Positions 31,416-43,249 of a stretch of DNA of 64,000 bases are shown here, one piece after another. Where the stretch lies: assembly GCA_029449245.1 (NCBI GenBank), contig JANATF010000011.1, positions 620,001-684,000 on the forward strand. Reading direction: 5' to 3'. A program made the translations under genes and the position numbers. This DNA comes from Mortierella alpina (Eukaryota; Mortierellomycota; Mortierellomycetes; Mortierellales; Mortierellaceae). Numbering within the stretch: position 1 is the stretch's first letter; every line of letters starts with the position of its first letter. The notes under the pieces were generated by a model. It was given only the letters and a program-made list of their open reading frames with translations, was not told the DNA's origin and did no database searches.

Positions 31416-33182
31416 ATGGCCAAGCGACCACTTGCTGTTGAAGAGAAGCGCCGCACGTCCAAGCGTCTGACGACTGAGGAATCGACAGACAAGGTTGCTC
31501 TTGTAAGTGTCTAGGTTGCCTCTGCTAGGATGGAATGATTATCACCCCTACCAGGATTTCCTGTAACCCTTTCCAATGTTGCTCCCTCCTTCTAGGATGA
31601 GATCTTTGCTGCAAGGCTGGCTGAAAAGGTGTTCGGCCATCGTACAACACAGGTGGAGGAGTGCTGTGTGCAGTATCTTGTTGAGATGCGTTTGCAGCCG
31701 CAGCCAACTCTAACGGGATATTTGGCACGCGTCGGAGCTGCTCACCCCGAAGCCAAAGGCAAGGTTGGCGCTGTCTGGAATAAATTCAAAAAGTTTTTCA
31801 GCTCCGGCGATGGCCAAGCCTACGGGGACATCGAATCCATGAGCAACGTGCAGGCGTTCGTCAAAGCATTCCAGACAGAGCGATTCATCGACGAACATGA
31901 ACCCACCACCTCTGAGCTCAGAGCAGGTCCTTTATCAGCCGCCTCGGATCCCTGCGTACTCCTGGCGGGGTCCCAAGCTTCGAGATCACCGACCAACAAT
32001 AGTGGCAGTGGCAGTAACAGTAGCAGCAGCAGAAGCAGCAGCAGCAGCACATTGTCAGCAGGAGCGGTCATGAGGATGAGGACAGAGTATGACGAGAACT
32101 TTGCTTCCTTCAAAGATGAAACGTGGATGTTGCCATCAGGCGCTTGCGTGGATGATATCGTCTCACAGTACGTGCGCACGTTGAACAGGGAGTCCGCCCT
32201 GCACTCGTGTATAATCGACTCTCCGACCACCATTCTTGACTTATTCTCGGACCCTGAAGATAAGGCAGCACTGGCAGAAGTCCTTGTCAAGCGGGAAGGA
32301 GAATCCTCCAAGCTCATCAGCACAGAGGAAGAGGCATATATGCGACGTTATGACAAGGAACCGACCAAGATGAAGGAGCTGTTGTCCCAGGGATGGCAGG
32401 GAGTTTCCAAGTCGCAGGAGCAAGTGCCAGAATGTTATCGTGAGTCGATTCATTTGGCGTTGCACCTCATCTATGTTGTGTATCGCAGCAATGGATTCCA
32501 ATTGCCAGAGAATGCCTTGGAATCATTTTTTGTGCAAACCCTCTGGGGGTTCATCAGCGCACTCATACAGTGTGATGAGACCCTTCTCTTCCGGCCAGCC
32601 GAAGTGCACTCCCAAGCGTCCTCCTTCAGGAAGAACAAGGGCCGTAGGGTGGGAGATGCCTCAAGACAGGCCGTTGGCCGCAAAGTCGACGGCCTTATTC
32701 TGTCAGCTTCAACCCTTCTTGAGCTGTGTGCATTCGAGGCTGCGCGCAAGGATGTTGGATCCCAGGGCACGAAGGCGCTCATTGATAGCTGCAAGCTGGC
32801 CAAGGTGATGAAGGACGGCTTTGACACAATCTGTGGTAAAGCCAATACCGATATCGGGCCCCATCTGGTTGTGTATGGCGCCCGTATTGCTGGAGCTTCT
32901 ATCACATTTTACAGCTTGCGGAAGCGGCGCGGACGGTTTTATCAGATGGTGAAGGACGGTAGTGTGTCGTTCCCTGCGAAGTGGGACGGCACTAACACCA
33001 TTACCATCCTGACCATCGTCGCGTCAGTGATGGCTCTCAGGAGGCGCGTCTCTCACATGGCCAAGCAGGTCGGCGAATGGACGACTTTGTCATTCGAGTT
33101 GCTTGAAACATCGAAGAGCGTCAGTATACCCCCAACGCTGACCACACCCCCTGGATCACCTCGCCGCTCTACCCTGTCGTAA
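31416..33182 (+). CDS. Unknown protein with a possible PD-(D/E)XK-like core
   Basis: Exons 31416-31502 and 31596-33182 (intron with GTAAGT donor, phase 0) give 557 residues. The N-terminus is basic (MAKRPLAVEEKRRTSKR). Residues ~125-155 are Ser/Asn low complexity. The C-terminal half contains GRKVDGLI, then LELCAFEAARKD and GTKALIDSCKLAKVMKD. The D...ExA/K arrangement (VDGLI followed by a strand with Glu) resembles the core of PD-(D/E)XK nuclease folds. Similar proteins seem to be a repeated family in early-diverging fungi, possibly related to effector or transposon proteins. This is resemblance only; no catalytic assignment is secure. There is no signal peptide. Confidence 0.7.
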
Positions 33183-33590
33183 CTGTACATATTGTATCAT
33201 TATAATAATATCCGCAACTATTTCTTCATTGTTGTCATGGCTATTTAGAACTGCTCCCTTCATGGGGGTGCAGATATGCCTCTCAAACTTGAAAAAAAAG
33301 TTATCACAAACCAAATGGCAATAGTAAAAGTATCCCAAAGAGAATGACTGCTACATGGTCTCGAAAGTAGAGAGCTGCTGTTCAACACTTGATAATATTT
33401 ATTTGATCCGTAAAGGACTCTATGATCTTTTGAATATAAAAAAAAGTCCAGGATATGCCAATGGAGGTGTGACTGAGTGAATGAGTGGGGGGATATGCAG
33501 AAATAATGTTGTTACAATTGAAAAACAAAGAAAAGAGACATGAGGGGGCGATAAAAGGCATGGGGGAGACAGCTCAACTGAGAGCGTCCC
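33183..33590. other. Short convergent intergenic region
   Basis: 3' ends of the unknown protein gene (plus) and the RRM/SR gene (minus) meet here. AT-rich, no coding signal. Confidence 0.5.
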
Positions 33591-35641
33591 TCACAAATCA
33601 TCATATCGCAGAATCTGTCGCGCGCCACCTCTTCCAGACGTCAAGGAGGCCCGAGGATCCATACCAGCTGGAGGGAATGAGGCTGCACCCGTGGGCTTAG
33701 GAGGCAACTTGGGCGAACGCGGTCTCGCTGGCAGCTGATGGGTGGGACGGACCGGCGTGGGTGAGTGCGCTCTGGACGATCCTGCACTCACGCCCGACTT
33801 TTCAAGAGTTGCCATGCCACCACTACGGCTGGGATATTCCTCGCGATGAAGGTAGTGGCTGCTGCTGGACGATTCAGACCGGGACGAAGAAGCCGAAGCT
33901 GGTGCGGATGATGATGGAGTTCCTGTAATAATAAAGCCCCCAGAGATGGCGGCAGCTTGTTGATGCTGCTCCTCCTCCATCCTTGCCAGTTCACCATCCT
34001 CGTCCATCCATGCCACTCCTGCAAATCCGCGACGGTTCCTTTCAGGGATCTTTGCTCTGTTCACTCGAATAAAGGTACCGTCGATCATGGCACCGTTCAT
34101 CTTTGCCAATGCCTGCTGTGCTCCGATGGGCTCGACGTAGGTCACAAACCCAAAGTCCTTGCCCTCTACCAAGTTCATGTCCTCAATGTCACCAAAAGGA
34201 GCAAAGAGCGTACGGAGGCTCGTCAAGGATATACTGTTGGGCAAGTTGCCAACATAAATCTTGGTCGGATAGAATGCTGTGTCCAAGTAACGACTCGCTG
34301 CCTGGTAAGGATCCACCTCTCCTGCTGGTCCCGAAGCCATTTCGTCCCCAGAGAGACGATCTCGACCATCTCTATCACCACCACGTCGTCCTCCTCCTCT
34401 CCTTCTTCGGTCAGCACCATCCCTGATGTGCGGGTAGTATGGGCTAACAGATCGGGATCGGGATCGTCGGTAGCTGCGACGAGGGGAACGGGAGTGAGAC
34501 CGTGATCTCGATCTAGATCTGGAACCGTACCTCCCCGAACGCTGGTAAGCGGGCCTGTATCTGTCCATTTCATCATCCTCAAGTCGTGTCCTGCGTCGTC
34601 TTCTTGGATGGCTGCATAATAATGACAGGAACTCAAGTCAGATTGGGTGATTGTGAGAGGTTATGGAATGCTGAAGTCATCTAACCCACACTTACGCAGT
34701 CTCGTTCTCAGAGTCTGATCCTTCATCCGAGGAATGGTGTCTTGAACGAGGCACTGAGCGGCCAAACATATCAATCACCATCTCTTCGTTCTCATCCACG
34801 CTTCCAGATCGGCTCTGTACATTGTGAGTCATATCTTTGGCAAGCATCTTGGTGGGAGATGCAGAACCAGAGTTACGCCTGCTGCCAGCATCAGTTTTGG
34901 GCGAAGCGATGGGCGTAAGCGGGGTAGCAGTCAAAGCGTTATCGAGATTGTCGCCTCCTAAAGTATCGGTGGCACTTGAGATTTCAGAGGTCTGGTCGAT
35001 GAGTCCTGCGGCATTGGAGGTGTCCTAATATCCAGAAGTAACAGAGTAAAGGATGTTTGAGTGCGTGCATGGGATGAGCTGCAGGGACCTTATTCCGCTG
35101 ACAAAAATAGCCTTACGGTTGGCGGGCGGCCGCGTTCAGTTACATCAGCAAAAGCCGCAGGGTCCTGAACACCGTTGCGAGCAGCCATTGATGACCTCTT
35201 GAGTTTTGTTCTTTGACCCGCAGACTCCTCTTCCACAACAGCAGCTCCTGTCGAAGGTACTGCCTGAGCTATGTCACTGCTGGAGGACTGCGTGCGCTCC
35301 TTCCGAGGTCTTTTGACAGAACCTATTGTAGGTGCACCACCCCCCTGGCTGTCGTGTCGGATAGTCATGTTGAGTCCGCCAGAGTTTCCGCTGCTGGGGA
35401 GATTGACACCCGCAATCGAAAAGATGTCGAAAGGCTGAGACTCCTTTGCCCGTGCCTCCTTCAGCTCCTTCTCCTACTCTCGTTGAAAACAGAGAGTGGT
35501 TAAGACGAGTCGTGGTCATCAAAGAAGAGGCCGTTGAACCAGCGAGGTTGAACCCTTGAGCCTTAGCCTTAGGCGCAATAGACAACTCACCCTCTTCATC
35601 TGCTGCACCAGCGCAAACTTTTCCTGCAACTTTTCAGCCAT
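33591..35641 (-). CDS. SR-type RNA-binding protein with one RRM
   Basis: Exons 35641-35591, 35473-35117, 35024-34696 and 34611-33591, with all junctions GT-AG and phase compatible (the last in phase 2), give 585 residues. The N-terminus is a short charged helix (MAEKLQEKFALVQQMKR). The middle is Ser/Pro/acidic. An Arg-Ser domain follows (SRSRSRSRSHSRSPRRSYRR). A canonical RRM has RNP2 KIYVGNLP and RNP1-like KDFGFVTYV. After it comes a Ser/Pro-rich tail. RS domain plus RRM indicates a nuclear splicing or mRNA-processing factor. The layout with the RS domain before the RRM is less common than in classical SR proteins; I cannot name an orthologue. The gene is divergent from ITPA. Confidence 0.85.
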
Positions 35642-36075
35642 GTTCGCTTTGATGGGAGGCGAGGTTGAGTGTAGAGAGCAAGGTACAAGGCAATGCCACT
35701 AGAACAATGAAGTAGTGGAAGTGGCTCGTAAGATGAGGAGGTGGGCAGAGTGGAAGAGTCGTTGCACGAGTGGAGCGAAGCCGTGAGAGGGAAAGAGAAG
35801 TGCCGATGAAGAAGCAGGGGCGGGACGTGGAGGAGAGAAGTGGTGAGTGTGAGTTCATGGTGGAGCAGGGTGTCGAGGAAAAAAAAAAAAAAAAAAAAGG
35901 CAGTGACTGCTTGTGTTGTTTACAGCCCCTTCGCGATGCTTCGCCCTGTCTTTGTGGGAGAGCGCTCGCTTGTTCACTTTACAGAGGGTGATCGCAACAG
36001 CTTGAAGAGGTGCGCTTGCTCCATTCGTCTCGCCTCAATCTTCTCCAATCCACCTTCTTTACTTCACCCGCAACC

Positions 36076-37350
36076 ATGAGCTCCACCCCTACACAGAAGC
36101 TTGGTACACACATATTCTCGTTCATTCTAGGGCCTTCGCCGCTGCAATGTGGCATCGTGTTGCTCATACACCCAGACTAACCCTTCCCTTCACTACTCTA
36201 CCAATAAACCCCTGCCCAACTCAGTCTTCGTCACAGGTAAGACTTTTAATCAGCGCGTCGGATCTGCTCCTGAAGAGGTGTTTACAGACTTCTAACCATG
36301 CCAAATGGACTACGTAGGCAACAAGAACAAACTGGCTGAGGCTCAAGGTATTCTCGGGAACCACTTTCAACTCGAGTCCGTCAACATTGACTGTAAGCGG
36401 ACTTCCTCCATACTTTGACCTCGCTGGCAGCTACTTGTATTCCAAGAGAACACCTCTGACACCCCATCACAATTAATTGAGATAGTGCCTGAGCTCCAAG
36501 GAACAAGCCAGGAAGTTGCCATCGGCAAGTGCATGCAAGCGGCTGAAATTGTAACGTTCATTACCAACTTGCCTACTATTGATGCTCATTTCTTCTCCTC
36601 AAATACTGACGCCTCAGCCAATATGCCGCTCTTTAGGTCAACGGACCTGTCTTTGTTGAGGATACCGGTCTTGGATTCGACGCCCTCAATGGACTTCCTG
36701 GACCTTACATGTACATATCGTCATGAAGTTAACATCACCGATCATGATGCGTTAATACGTTCATTCTCACAGGACCTAATGTCACCCCGGTATCCATACT
36801 GGTCTCCGATCAATAGCAAATGGTTCCTACAGGGTGTTGGACTTGATGGGCTGAACAAAATGCTGGATGGCTTCTCGGACAGGTCTGCCAGTGCATTCTG
36901 CACCATCGCCTACTCTCGTGGCCCAGGTACCGAGCCCATTCTCTTTGACGGACGAGTTCAGGTAAGCGTAACTTCACTATAGTACTGCAATCGTTGTATG
37001 CTACGCCTCCGGTAAACTGCATATCCGCCATAGGAAATATTAAGTCAAGGACATTGGATGGTCAATGACTCAAAATGACATTGGCACTAAAAGTATATTC
37101 TGCAAAAGCGGCGCGTCGAAAATAAGAAATTGAAGTTCACATTACTCTTTTTAAACTCTCCTTTTACAACCGATAGGGCAAGATCGTTGCTGCGCGCGGC
37201 CCCACCAACTTTGGATGGGACCCTGTCTTCCAGCCCGACGGTTATGACAAAACCTATGCCGAGATCGAACCCGCAGTGAAAAACACCATGTCGCACCGAT
37301 ACAAGGCACTCGTTATGCTACGCGAGTTTCTGGATAAGGAGAACAAGTAG
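36076..37350 (+). CDS. HAM1: Inosine triphosphate pyrophosphatase (ITPA/HAM1), seven exons with a 12-nt microexon
   Basis: Exons 36076-36103, 36225-36236, 36318-36392, 36486-36550, 36637-36710, 36817-36961 and 37177-37350 join in frame to 190 residues, the normal length. The enzyme hydrolyses ITP, dITP and XTP to monophosphates and cleans the nucleotide pool. Seen motifs: [14 protein letters not shown] (nucleotide-binding start), [40 protein letters not shown] and the C-terminal SHRYKAL. Exon 2 is only 12 nt and supplies the VFVT part of the signature, so it is required. The small, evenly spaced introns explain why no single long frame is visible. The identification is very secure. Confidence 0.95.
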
Positions 37351-37477
37351 ATTAAATATATATGGACTAATTTGATCCGTGATACTCATCCCGCCATCCC
37401 GCCGTATCGACCTGCGCCTGCTCGCATGATGAAACAGTATTGTGATCCTTCGACATATTCATGAGAACGGCAGGAAT

Positions 37478-39061
37478 TCATTTCGAATGAGGGTTTTGCA
37501 AGCCTCCGACAGTCTCTAAGAGCGGCCAGTGCTTATACATCCAAAGCAGGTCCTCGGTCTCCAGCTTGGACTCGGATTGATCCAGGCATACTTCACTCAT
37601 GTGTGTGAGTCCTGCAAGTTGATCCAAACCAGCGTCAATTCTCCACCTCAGCGGTCGTCCAGGGATACTATGCCCTAGGCGTCGTAGGTTCTGAAGAGAG
37701 GGCATCAACAATTGCTGGAGCCACGGCAGCGATGCAAATCGTTCAAATACCGCTCGGTCCATCCCGTTCTGCAGTTCTGTAGCTCTTTCCTGACCCAAAT
37801 CCTGACCACCTTCCTGATTAGACAGTGGCACCATGGCCGATGTTGAGGACACAAGTACACATAGATTAAATGTACGAAGCCGACGGCACACCCAAGGCTG
37901 GCCCTTTAAGATGTCCTCTGCCAAGATATACTTTCCAGTAATGCTCTCCAGCTCTGAACAAGACGACATGATCTCCTGAGCCATAGTGCTTGTCAGGCCG
38001 TGGTCGAGATTTAAGGACCGTAAAGACCCGAAATGGCGCCTCAGTGAGTCAAGCGCCTTGATGGCAGCGACATCCATAGAGGCAATCAATCTTTGCAGGC
38101 ATCCCTCAACTCTGGTTCCACCGATAGTATCCAATGTGAGCCTCAGATCTTCGTCCCCCAACTCACGAATTGCTACATCAAGAGATTGCAGATGGAGCCA
38201 CCCAGCTGTCTGCAACAAGTCCTTGGCTTTCTCAGATGGATATTCTAAGGGTGAGGCATGCCAAGTCACCGTCCTAACCTCGGGACACTGGCACAGAAAG
38301 CGAAGCTGCTCCGCAGAAGTGAGCCGCACAAGTCCTTGCAACAGGACATGGTGCAGATTTGTGAATCGGAACCCGGCCAAAAACATGTCTCTGGGGATAG
38401 ATTGTGGTAAGCGAAGCCAATAGTTCGCACTCTGCTCGCCCGCCCAACGCGGATAACTGCATCTCAGCTCGCTAGGCCCACTAAGCCAATAAAAGGTGTG
38501 GATAGTCTTAGAATCCTGAAGGCACTGCCAGAATGGATGCAGGGGGACCGGCCGGAGTTCGGACAACGAGAGTGTGTTCAGGGTGGGACACATATCAGCA
38601 GAAATCAGTTGGCCCAAGAGTTCTGCGTCCTCTTCCGGAGGCACCGTTTCTACAGAATCATCGCCGATAAGTGGGTCCGCCTCCCATATAAAACTATGGC
38701 GACCGATCTTGAGCGACTTCAGTTGTCGGAAGCAATAGCCGCTGTGAAAAAACGCTCTGTAGAGGCTGTGGGCATGAACAAGATGGTGCACGTCCGCGAT
38801 GTGCCTGCAGAACGTGTCAAACTGCTCGCGGGGGAATGTGTGGAGAGAACGGGGCAGACGTATCCTCACTTCCATATGAATATCCTGGAACAGGAGAGGG
38901 GAGAGTGTCGCGTTGAACAGGTACGAGACGCGCACGCAGACGGAGAGGTCGTGGCGCGACAGGTACCTGCCGATGTTGTAGATGAGCTCTGGCAGAATAA
39001 AGACATTTTCCATTGCTGGTCCTTGAGATGGTGTAGATGGAATGAGATTCTTGAGGAGCAT
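37478..39061 (-). CDS. F-box-like protein with leucine-rich repeats, second copy
   Basis: An intronless gene of 527 residues from the first ATG; an alternative ATG at 39013 (MENVFILPELIYN) sits right at the conserved F-box start and may be the true one. The F-box-like region is LPELIYNIGRYLSRHDLSVCVRVSYLFN. It is followed by irregular Leu-rich strands (LNTLSLSELRPV, LQSLDVAIREL, LRSLNLDHGL). It is probably a substrate receptor of an SCF ubiquitin ligase, as for the gene at 14477, with which it shares layout but little sequence. The substrate is unknown. Confidence 0.78.
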   Translation of the reverse strand: MLLKNLIPSTPSQGPAMENVFILPELIYNIGRYLSRHDLSVCVRVSYLFNATLSPLLFQDIHMEVRIRLPRSLHTFPREQFDTFCRHIADVHHLVHAHSLYRAFFHSGYCFRQLKSLKIGRHSFIWEADPLIGDDSVETVPPEEDAELLGQLISADMCPTLNTLSLSELRPVPLHPFWQCLQDSKTIHTFYWLSGPSELRCSYPRWAGEQSANYWLRLPQSIPRDMFLAGFRFTNLHHVLLQGLVRLTSAEQLRFLCQCPEVRTVTWHASPLEYPSEKAKDLLQTAGWLHLQSLDVAIRELGDEDLRLTLDTIGGTRVEGCLQRLIASMDVAAIKALDSLRRHFGSLRSLNLDHGLTSTMAQEIMSSCSELESITGKYILAEDILKGQPWVCRRLRTFNLCVLVSSTSAMVPLSNQEGGQDLGQERATELQNGMDRAVFERFASLPWLQQLLMPSLQNLRRLGHSIPGRPLRWRIDAGLDQLAGLTHMSEVCLDQSESKLETEDLLWMYKHWPLLETVGGLQNPHSK

Positions 39062-40394
39062 GGTAAGGATGGAGCATCAAAAAAAGCGTGCTAGGCATGT
39101 TGGTGTTGACAACGCGGCGATTCATAGCAGCCGCAGTCGCCTCTTTGCAAACAGACCAAACGATTGGCCAGTAAGACTCGAAAAAAAAGACTTTCATAGG
39201 CTCGTAGCTTTGGTTCCTAGGAGAAGGATATCCAAGGATCCGGTTTACTTGCTTGTCATGTCCTCGTATTGGACCATCAACAGTATTATACAGTATCGTT
39301 CTGCGTGTTCACGAGGATGCCCTGGCTGTATGCGCATTGGCTAAGCTGACCGGTAAACCCATCAATTACCTTGCTTAAAAAAATACGAAGGATTCTTTCG
39401 AGCCTCGCCGTTTTGGAAGTTGGAAACAATTGATAACACAACTATTGGACGCTTTGCGTTGGGGTGGGATGTGATTTTACCAACCCAAGTTTCTACCAGG
39501 GAGAAAAGCACTCCCATTATCCGCATGAATCCTCGATCGCTATTTTGTGAGTACAGCATAAAGGTCTCGAGAATGTTCACATTGTTTGTTACAACCACGG
39601 TACGCTGCTGCTGATATTCATCCGTGTTCGTTGAACATGATTTTCGCATCGCAAAATGCTGTAACTATGACAGGAAGAAAGTATGTTTGGTGTGATTGAG
39701 TGTTTGCAGTCTGCTTAGCTCAGGAACACAAGTATATCTACATTTACAGTGCTGTGGTTATACGCCATGCACAGAGCCGTCCTCCTGGTCATAGCGGTAT
39801 CCGTGGAGAGGATAGCGCGTCAACGACTGTGGGAATGGCTGCAGAGAAATCTTTGCTCATCCTCAAAACAACGCATGAGGGTATGCGTGCAAAAAATATG
39901 CGTGCTGAGGAAGCGTTGGGAGCGGGTCACAAACACAGGAGAACGAAGTGACAGGGCTGAGCTCATCAGCGCCAATGCCTGAAAGATTCAATGCAACTTA
40001 ACAATGCTGATAGCTTTCATCATGATGCTAGGATTGTGCGTGTATGCAAACTTTTCGTTGTTTATTCTTTGAAGCTTGAACCACAAAACCAAACAGTAGG
40101 AAGTTTGCAATGTGCATTGACTTCCAGACTTCGCCATCGCCAATTGCTCTACTAAAGTAGTAGTGATTTGAGATGATATAAAAGCTCTTCGTTTTTCTCT
40201 GTAACGTTCCCCATCGCCAGCACCGCAAACCCATCTTGCCACACTCATATCAATACTCAGGAACTATCTCAAAAGTAAGATTTCGATTCATGGATCTTCA
40301 CTATCATCGATTATCGAATGTCTAGATTGGACGATGAATACTGACTTGTATACTTGTATTCTTCGTCAGCTTATTCATCTTGCAAGCTCCGACC
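39062..40394. other. Intergenic region, promoter and leader of the secreted protein at 40395
   Basis: No gene is supported in the first kilobase. The right end contains a TATA box at 40176-40183 and a probable 5'UTR intron (GTAAGA at 40274, AG at 40368-40369). Confidence 0.5.
40176..40183 (+). promoter_or_regulatory. TATA box of the secreted pore-former-like gene
   Basis: TATAAAAG lies ~220 bp before the ATG at 40395. The distance includes a ~96-nt 5'UTR intron (40274-40369). Confidence 0.6.
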
Positions 40395-41177
40395 ATGATG
40401 CTCAAGTGTATTGGCCTCATCTCTTTGGGGTGTTTCGTGGTCGTGTCGCAAGCTGCTCCTTGCATGTCGGACTGGTCCGAAACAAGACTTCTTCAGTACC
40501 CGCTTAGCAACAAGGATCATACGACGATCATCATTGGCGATGGTAAGAAGCCACTCGGCGTCCCTATCCTTGGCGGCAAGGTTGATAGCGTTGATGAGCT
40601 GACCAGAGGAATGGAGGATCTCATAAGGTCCACCATGCAAATTCGGTACAAGCCTGGCCCCTACCATCAAGCCTTCATGCAAGAGTTTTGTTCCAGGACG
40701 ACTCCCTACTGCAGAATCGAGATTCTGACTCCACCTGTTATTGAGGTTATCCCGGTTAAACGACTGTCAGACGACATACTTTGCACCACCACGACCTGTA
40801 CCATTGGTTATCACGACACCACGTCTGTCACCACCACCCACAGTGCCGAAGTTGGTTTCAGTGCTACCACCAGTGCCAAGCCGTTTGGAATGGGTGTCGA
40901 GTTCACGGTCTCTGCTTCGTATGGATTCAGTGAAGCCCGAGAGGAGTCAACAACCCTCAGCTATGAGTTCAATCTCGAAAAGGGCGAGAAGGGTTATATT
41001 GCTATTGTGAATGCGCAGATCTCTTCCTTGTTACGCATAACAGGCTGTTGGTGCAAACATGACGCATGGGCCTGCGCGTGCTCGGGCCCAGGTACCCCCG
41101 TATCAGTTGGACACCATCAAGCCGTGATCAAGGAAGGCAGTAGGCCGCGTAGTATGGTTGCATTTGTGCATCTTTGA
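40395..41177 (+). CDS. Secreted protein, possible beta-pore-forming (aerolysin-like) type
   Basis: 260 residues from the ATG at 40395. A signal peptide (MMLKCIGLISLGCFVVVSQA) is followed by a Cys-containing domain, then a long Ser/Thr-rich stretch of alternating polar and hydrophobic residues (about 140-200), and a Cys/Trp-rich end (CWCKHDAWACAC). Alternating Thr/Ser-rich strands around a central hairpin are typical of the aerolysin/ETX-MTX2 superfamily. The similarity is in pattern, not in a signature I can cite, so a structural secreted protein is equally possible. It has its own TATA box and a 5'UTR intron. Whether it acts on other organisms is unknown. Confidence 0.65.
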   Translation: MMLKCIGLISLGCFVVVSQAAPCMSDWSETRLLQYPLSNKDHTTIIIGDGKKPLGVPILGGKVDSVDELTRGMEDLIRSTMQIRYKPGPYHQAFMQEFCSRTTPYCRIEILTPPVIEVIPVKRLSDDILCTTTTCTIGYHDTTSVTTTHSAEVGFSATTSAKPFGMGVEFTVSASYGFSEAREESTTLSYEFNLEKGEKGYIAIVNAQISSLLRITGCWCKHDAWACACSGPGTPVSVGHHQAVIKEGSRPRSMVAFVHL

Positions 41178-41554
41178 AATCTTGATACGCGCCTTTTAGT
41201 TTACATAGCAGCTTGGTACAGGCAAAACATTAAACTACATCCTCCTGGTGTTATGGCTTGGCTCTTCACACTGTAAATCTCGAAATTTAACGTTCAAAAG
41301 TCCAGGACGTTGGCTCCATTTGCAAATTACGCAACTTCAAGGACAGCCGTCTTGTGGCCCTTGTCCAACTCCGATGATCCAAGCGCAGATTTCGTTAAAC
41401 CCTGTAGTCCCTCCTGCTCTGCCAACTGTTGCAGCTCCCTTTGCTCTTTCTCATAAAAAGCGATTCCCTCAGCTCTGCCTTGGTCAACTATTGCATCCAA
41501 AATTGAATAAATCGTCGCATATAGTCAGTCAACAACCACTTTCCTCCCTTTCGG
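41178..41554. other. Short convergent intergenic region
   Basis: Between the 3' ends of the secreted protein gene and ATG22. No coding signal. Confidence 0.45.
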
Positions 41555-43249
41555 TCACATCATACCCTTCAGTAATAGTGGTATATTCTTGGGCAACGAA
41601 CCGTTAATGAACATCATCATGATAGCAGGGATAAAGAACTGCGACGCCAGGAACCACCATGTGTGCCGCACACTCGCGCGCTCAATGATCGCTGTGCAAA
41701 TCAACGGCGCGATCCATGACGAACTCACGGACGACATCTCGTACAACGCAAACAGCTCATTCTCGTGTCCAAGCGGGATAAACTGTGCGTAGACGACCCT
41801 GTTGGAGGAATAGATGGCGCCCATGAAGAGTCCAAAGAATGCTGCCAGCATGTAGAGCTCCCACGCATGTCGTAGTCCGATTGGGCACCCTGGAATCAAG
41901 CCCAATAGACAGTAAGCTGGAATGAGTCCAAAGAGACAGGAGTTGAGGATGACGACTCGGAGCGGCCGCATGCCCCTCGAATTCTGCATCCAGATCCAAA
42001 ATGCCATTCCTGAACCAGCTGCAACCAATTGAATCAACGCCGCTGTGATCAAGGTGTCACTTCCGAGCTGAAGCTGGTCCTGCGCAATGAGGATAGCCAT
42101 GCTCGACGATGCCGCAAGTCCATCGCCAAGGATAAACCATGTGCACAGAAAATAAAAGAGTGTCTTCAGCTGGCGAGCCTTGCGCACAGTTTTGGCGATG
42201 CGCTTATATCCATAGGTAAAGACGCTGGATCCATGAGGCAGGGGTGGAAACGTTCGCTGGACTGATAGTTTTGCGAAGGAGCATACGAACACGAAGATGA
42301 AGATCGCGTCAATGATCACACAATAGCCGACGATCAGAAGGGTGGCGTCCGTGAAGAGCAAGACCAGAGCCACAATGATGGTGACGACAAGACTTCCTGC
42401 GTAGCCCGCTGCGGAAGCGCCTCCGGATAGATAGGTCTGCCACCTTGTCCTTGCAGCAAAGAACTCTGTGGATGTTTCTCCAAACTCGATCGCGACACGT
42501 AACACATCTGGGTGGTGTCTGGCGATGATGGGAATCAACGCGTCGTAGAAATTGATCGAGGTCCCGTAAAGGATACCCGCTATCATAAATGAGAGCGATT
42601 ATTTACTGCGTTCTAGATATAGGGGGGGGGGGGGGGGAGCATTTTCGCGTATGACCAACATAAACAGCTTCCCAGGCATTAGCGGACCATTACTGCGCTT
42701 ACCCATGACATACACCAGCCCAGACAACCACCAGAGCTCCATCTTGAGTGCGCCAACGAAGAACAAACAGGCAACAAGCGACAAGCCGGTGCATAAAAAC
42801 AGCATGATCCGTTTGGACACCCGTCCATGGTCCGCAACAGCAGAGACCCCCAAGGTCACAAATATAGTGCACCAAACCGTTACTACAGTCGTAAGCAAGA
42901 CGTAGGATGTCGGAGTGACCTGAATCCATCCGAATGGGACCAGACATCTATCTCCTTGAGGAATATCAGTGTCTTTATCAGGACACGCAATTGACGGGTC
43001 GGATTGCAGGTGTGCAGCACCTCTTGCAAGACCTTGAATGAGGATTGGGAGCAGCAGTGAGGCGCACACGTTGGGCCATGAGTAGAAACCAAAACCAAAG
43101 AGGAAGAACCCCCAGAGCTCCGATTTCTTGGTCAAGCGCTCCTGAATGTGAGACTGTAGCGTCGTGTCATCCGTGGGATCGTCTTGAAAGAGTCGTTGAC
43201 GAAGTTTTTGGTACCTGGACGGTTGTGCAGTCTTTGCAGTGTTGGCCAT
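41555..43249 (-). CDS. ATG22: ATG22-like vacuolar amino-acid effluxer (MFS fold)
   Basis: Exons 43249-42703 and 42579-41555 (phase-1 intron, GTAAGC donor) give 523 residues, the family's usual length. About 11-12 hydrophobic segments are visible. The start ELWGFFLFGFGFYSWPNVC matches the ATG22 family signature at the first membrane helix. A long hydrophilic loop follows the first two helices, as in fungal Atg22. Yeast Atg22 exports amino acids from the vacuole after autophagic breakdown. Fungi often carry several Atg22-like paralogues, so the substrate is inferred. The intron contains a run of 16 G at 42622-42637. Confidence 0.85.
42622..42637 (+). repeat. G16 homopolymer in the ATG22 intron
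   Basis: Sixteen G in a row on the plus strand, inside the single intron of ATG22. The length may be unreliable in the assembly. Confidence 0.8.
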
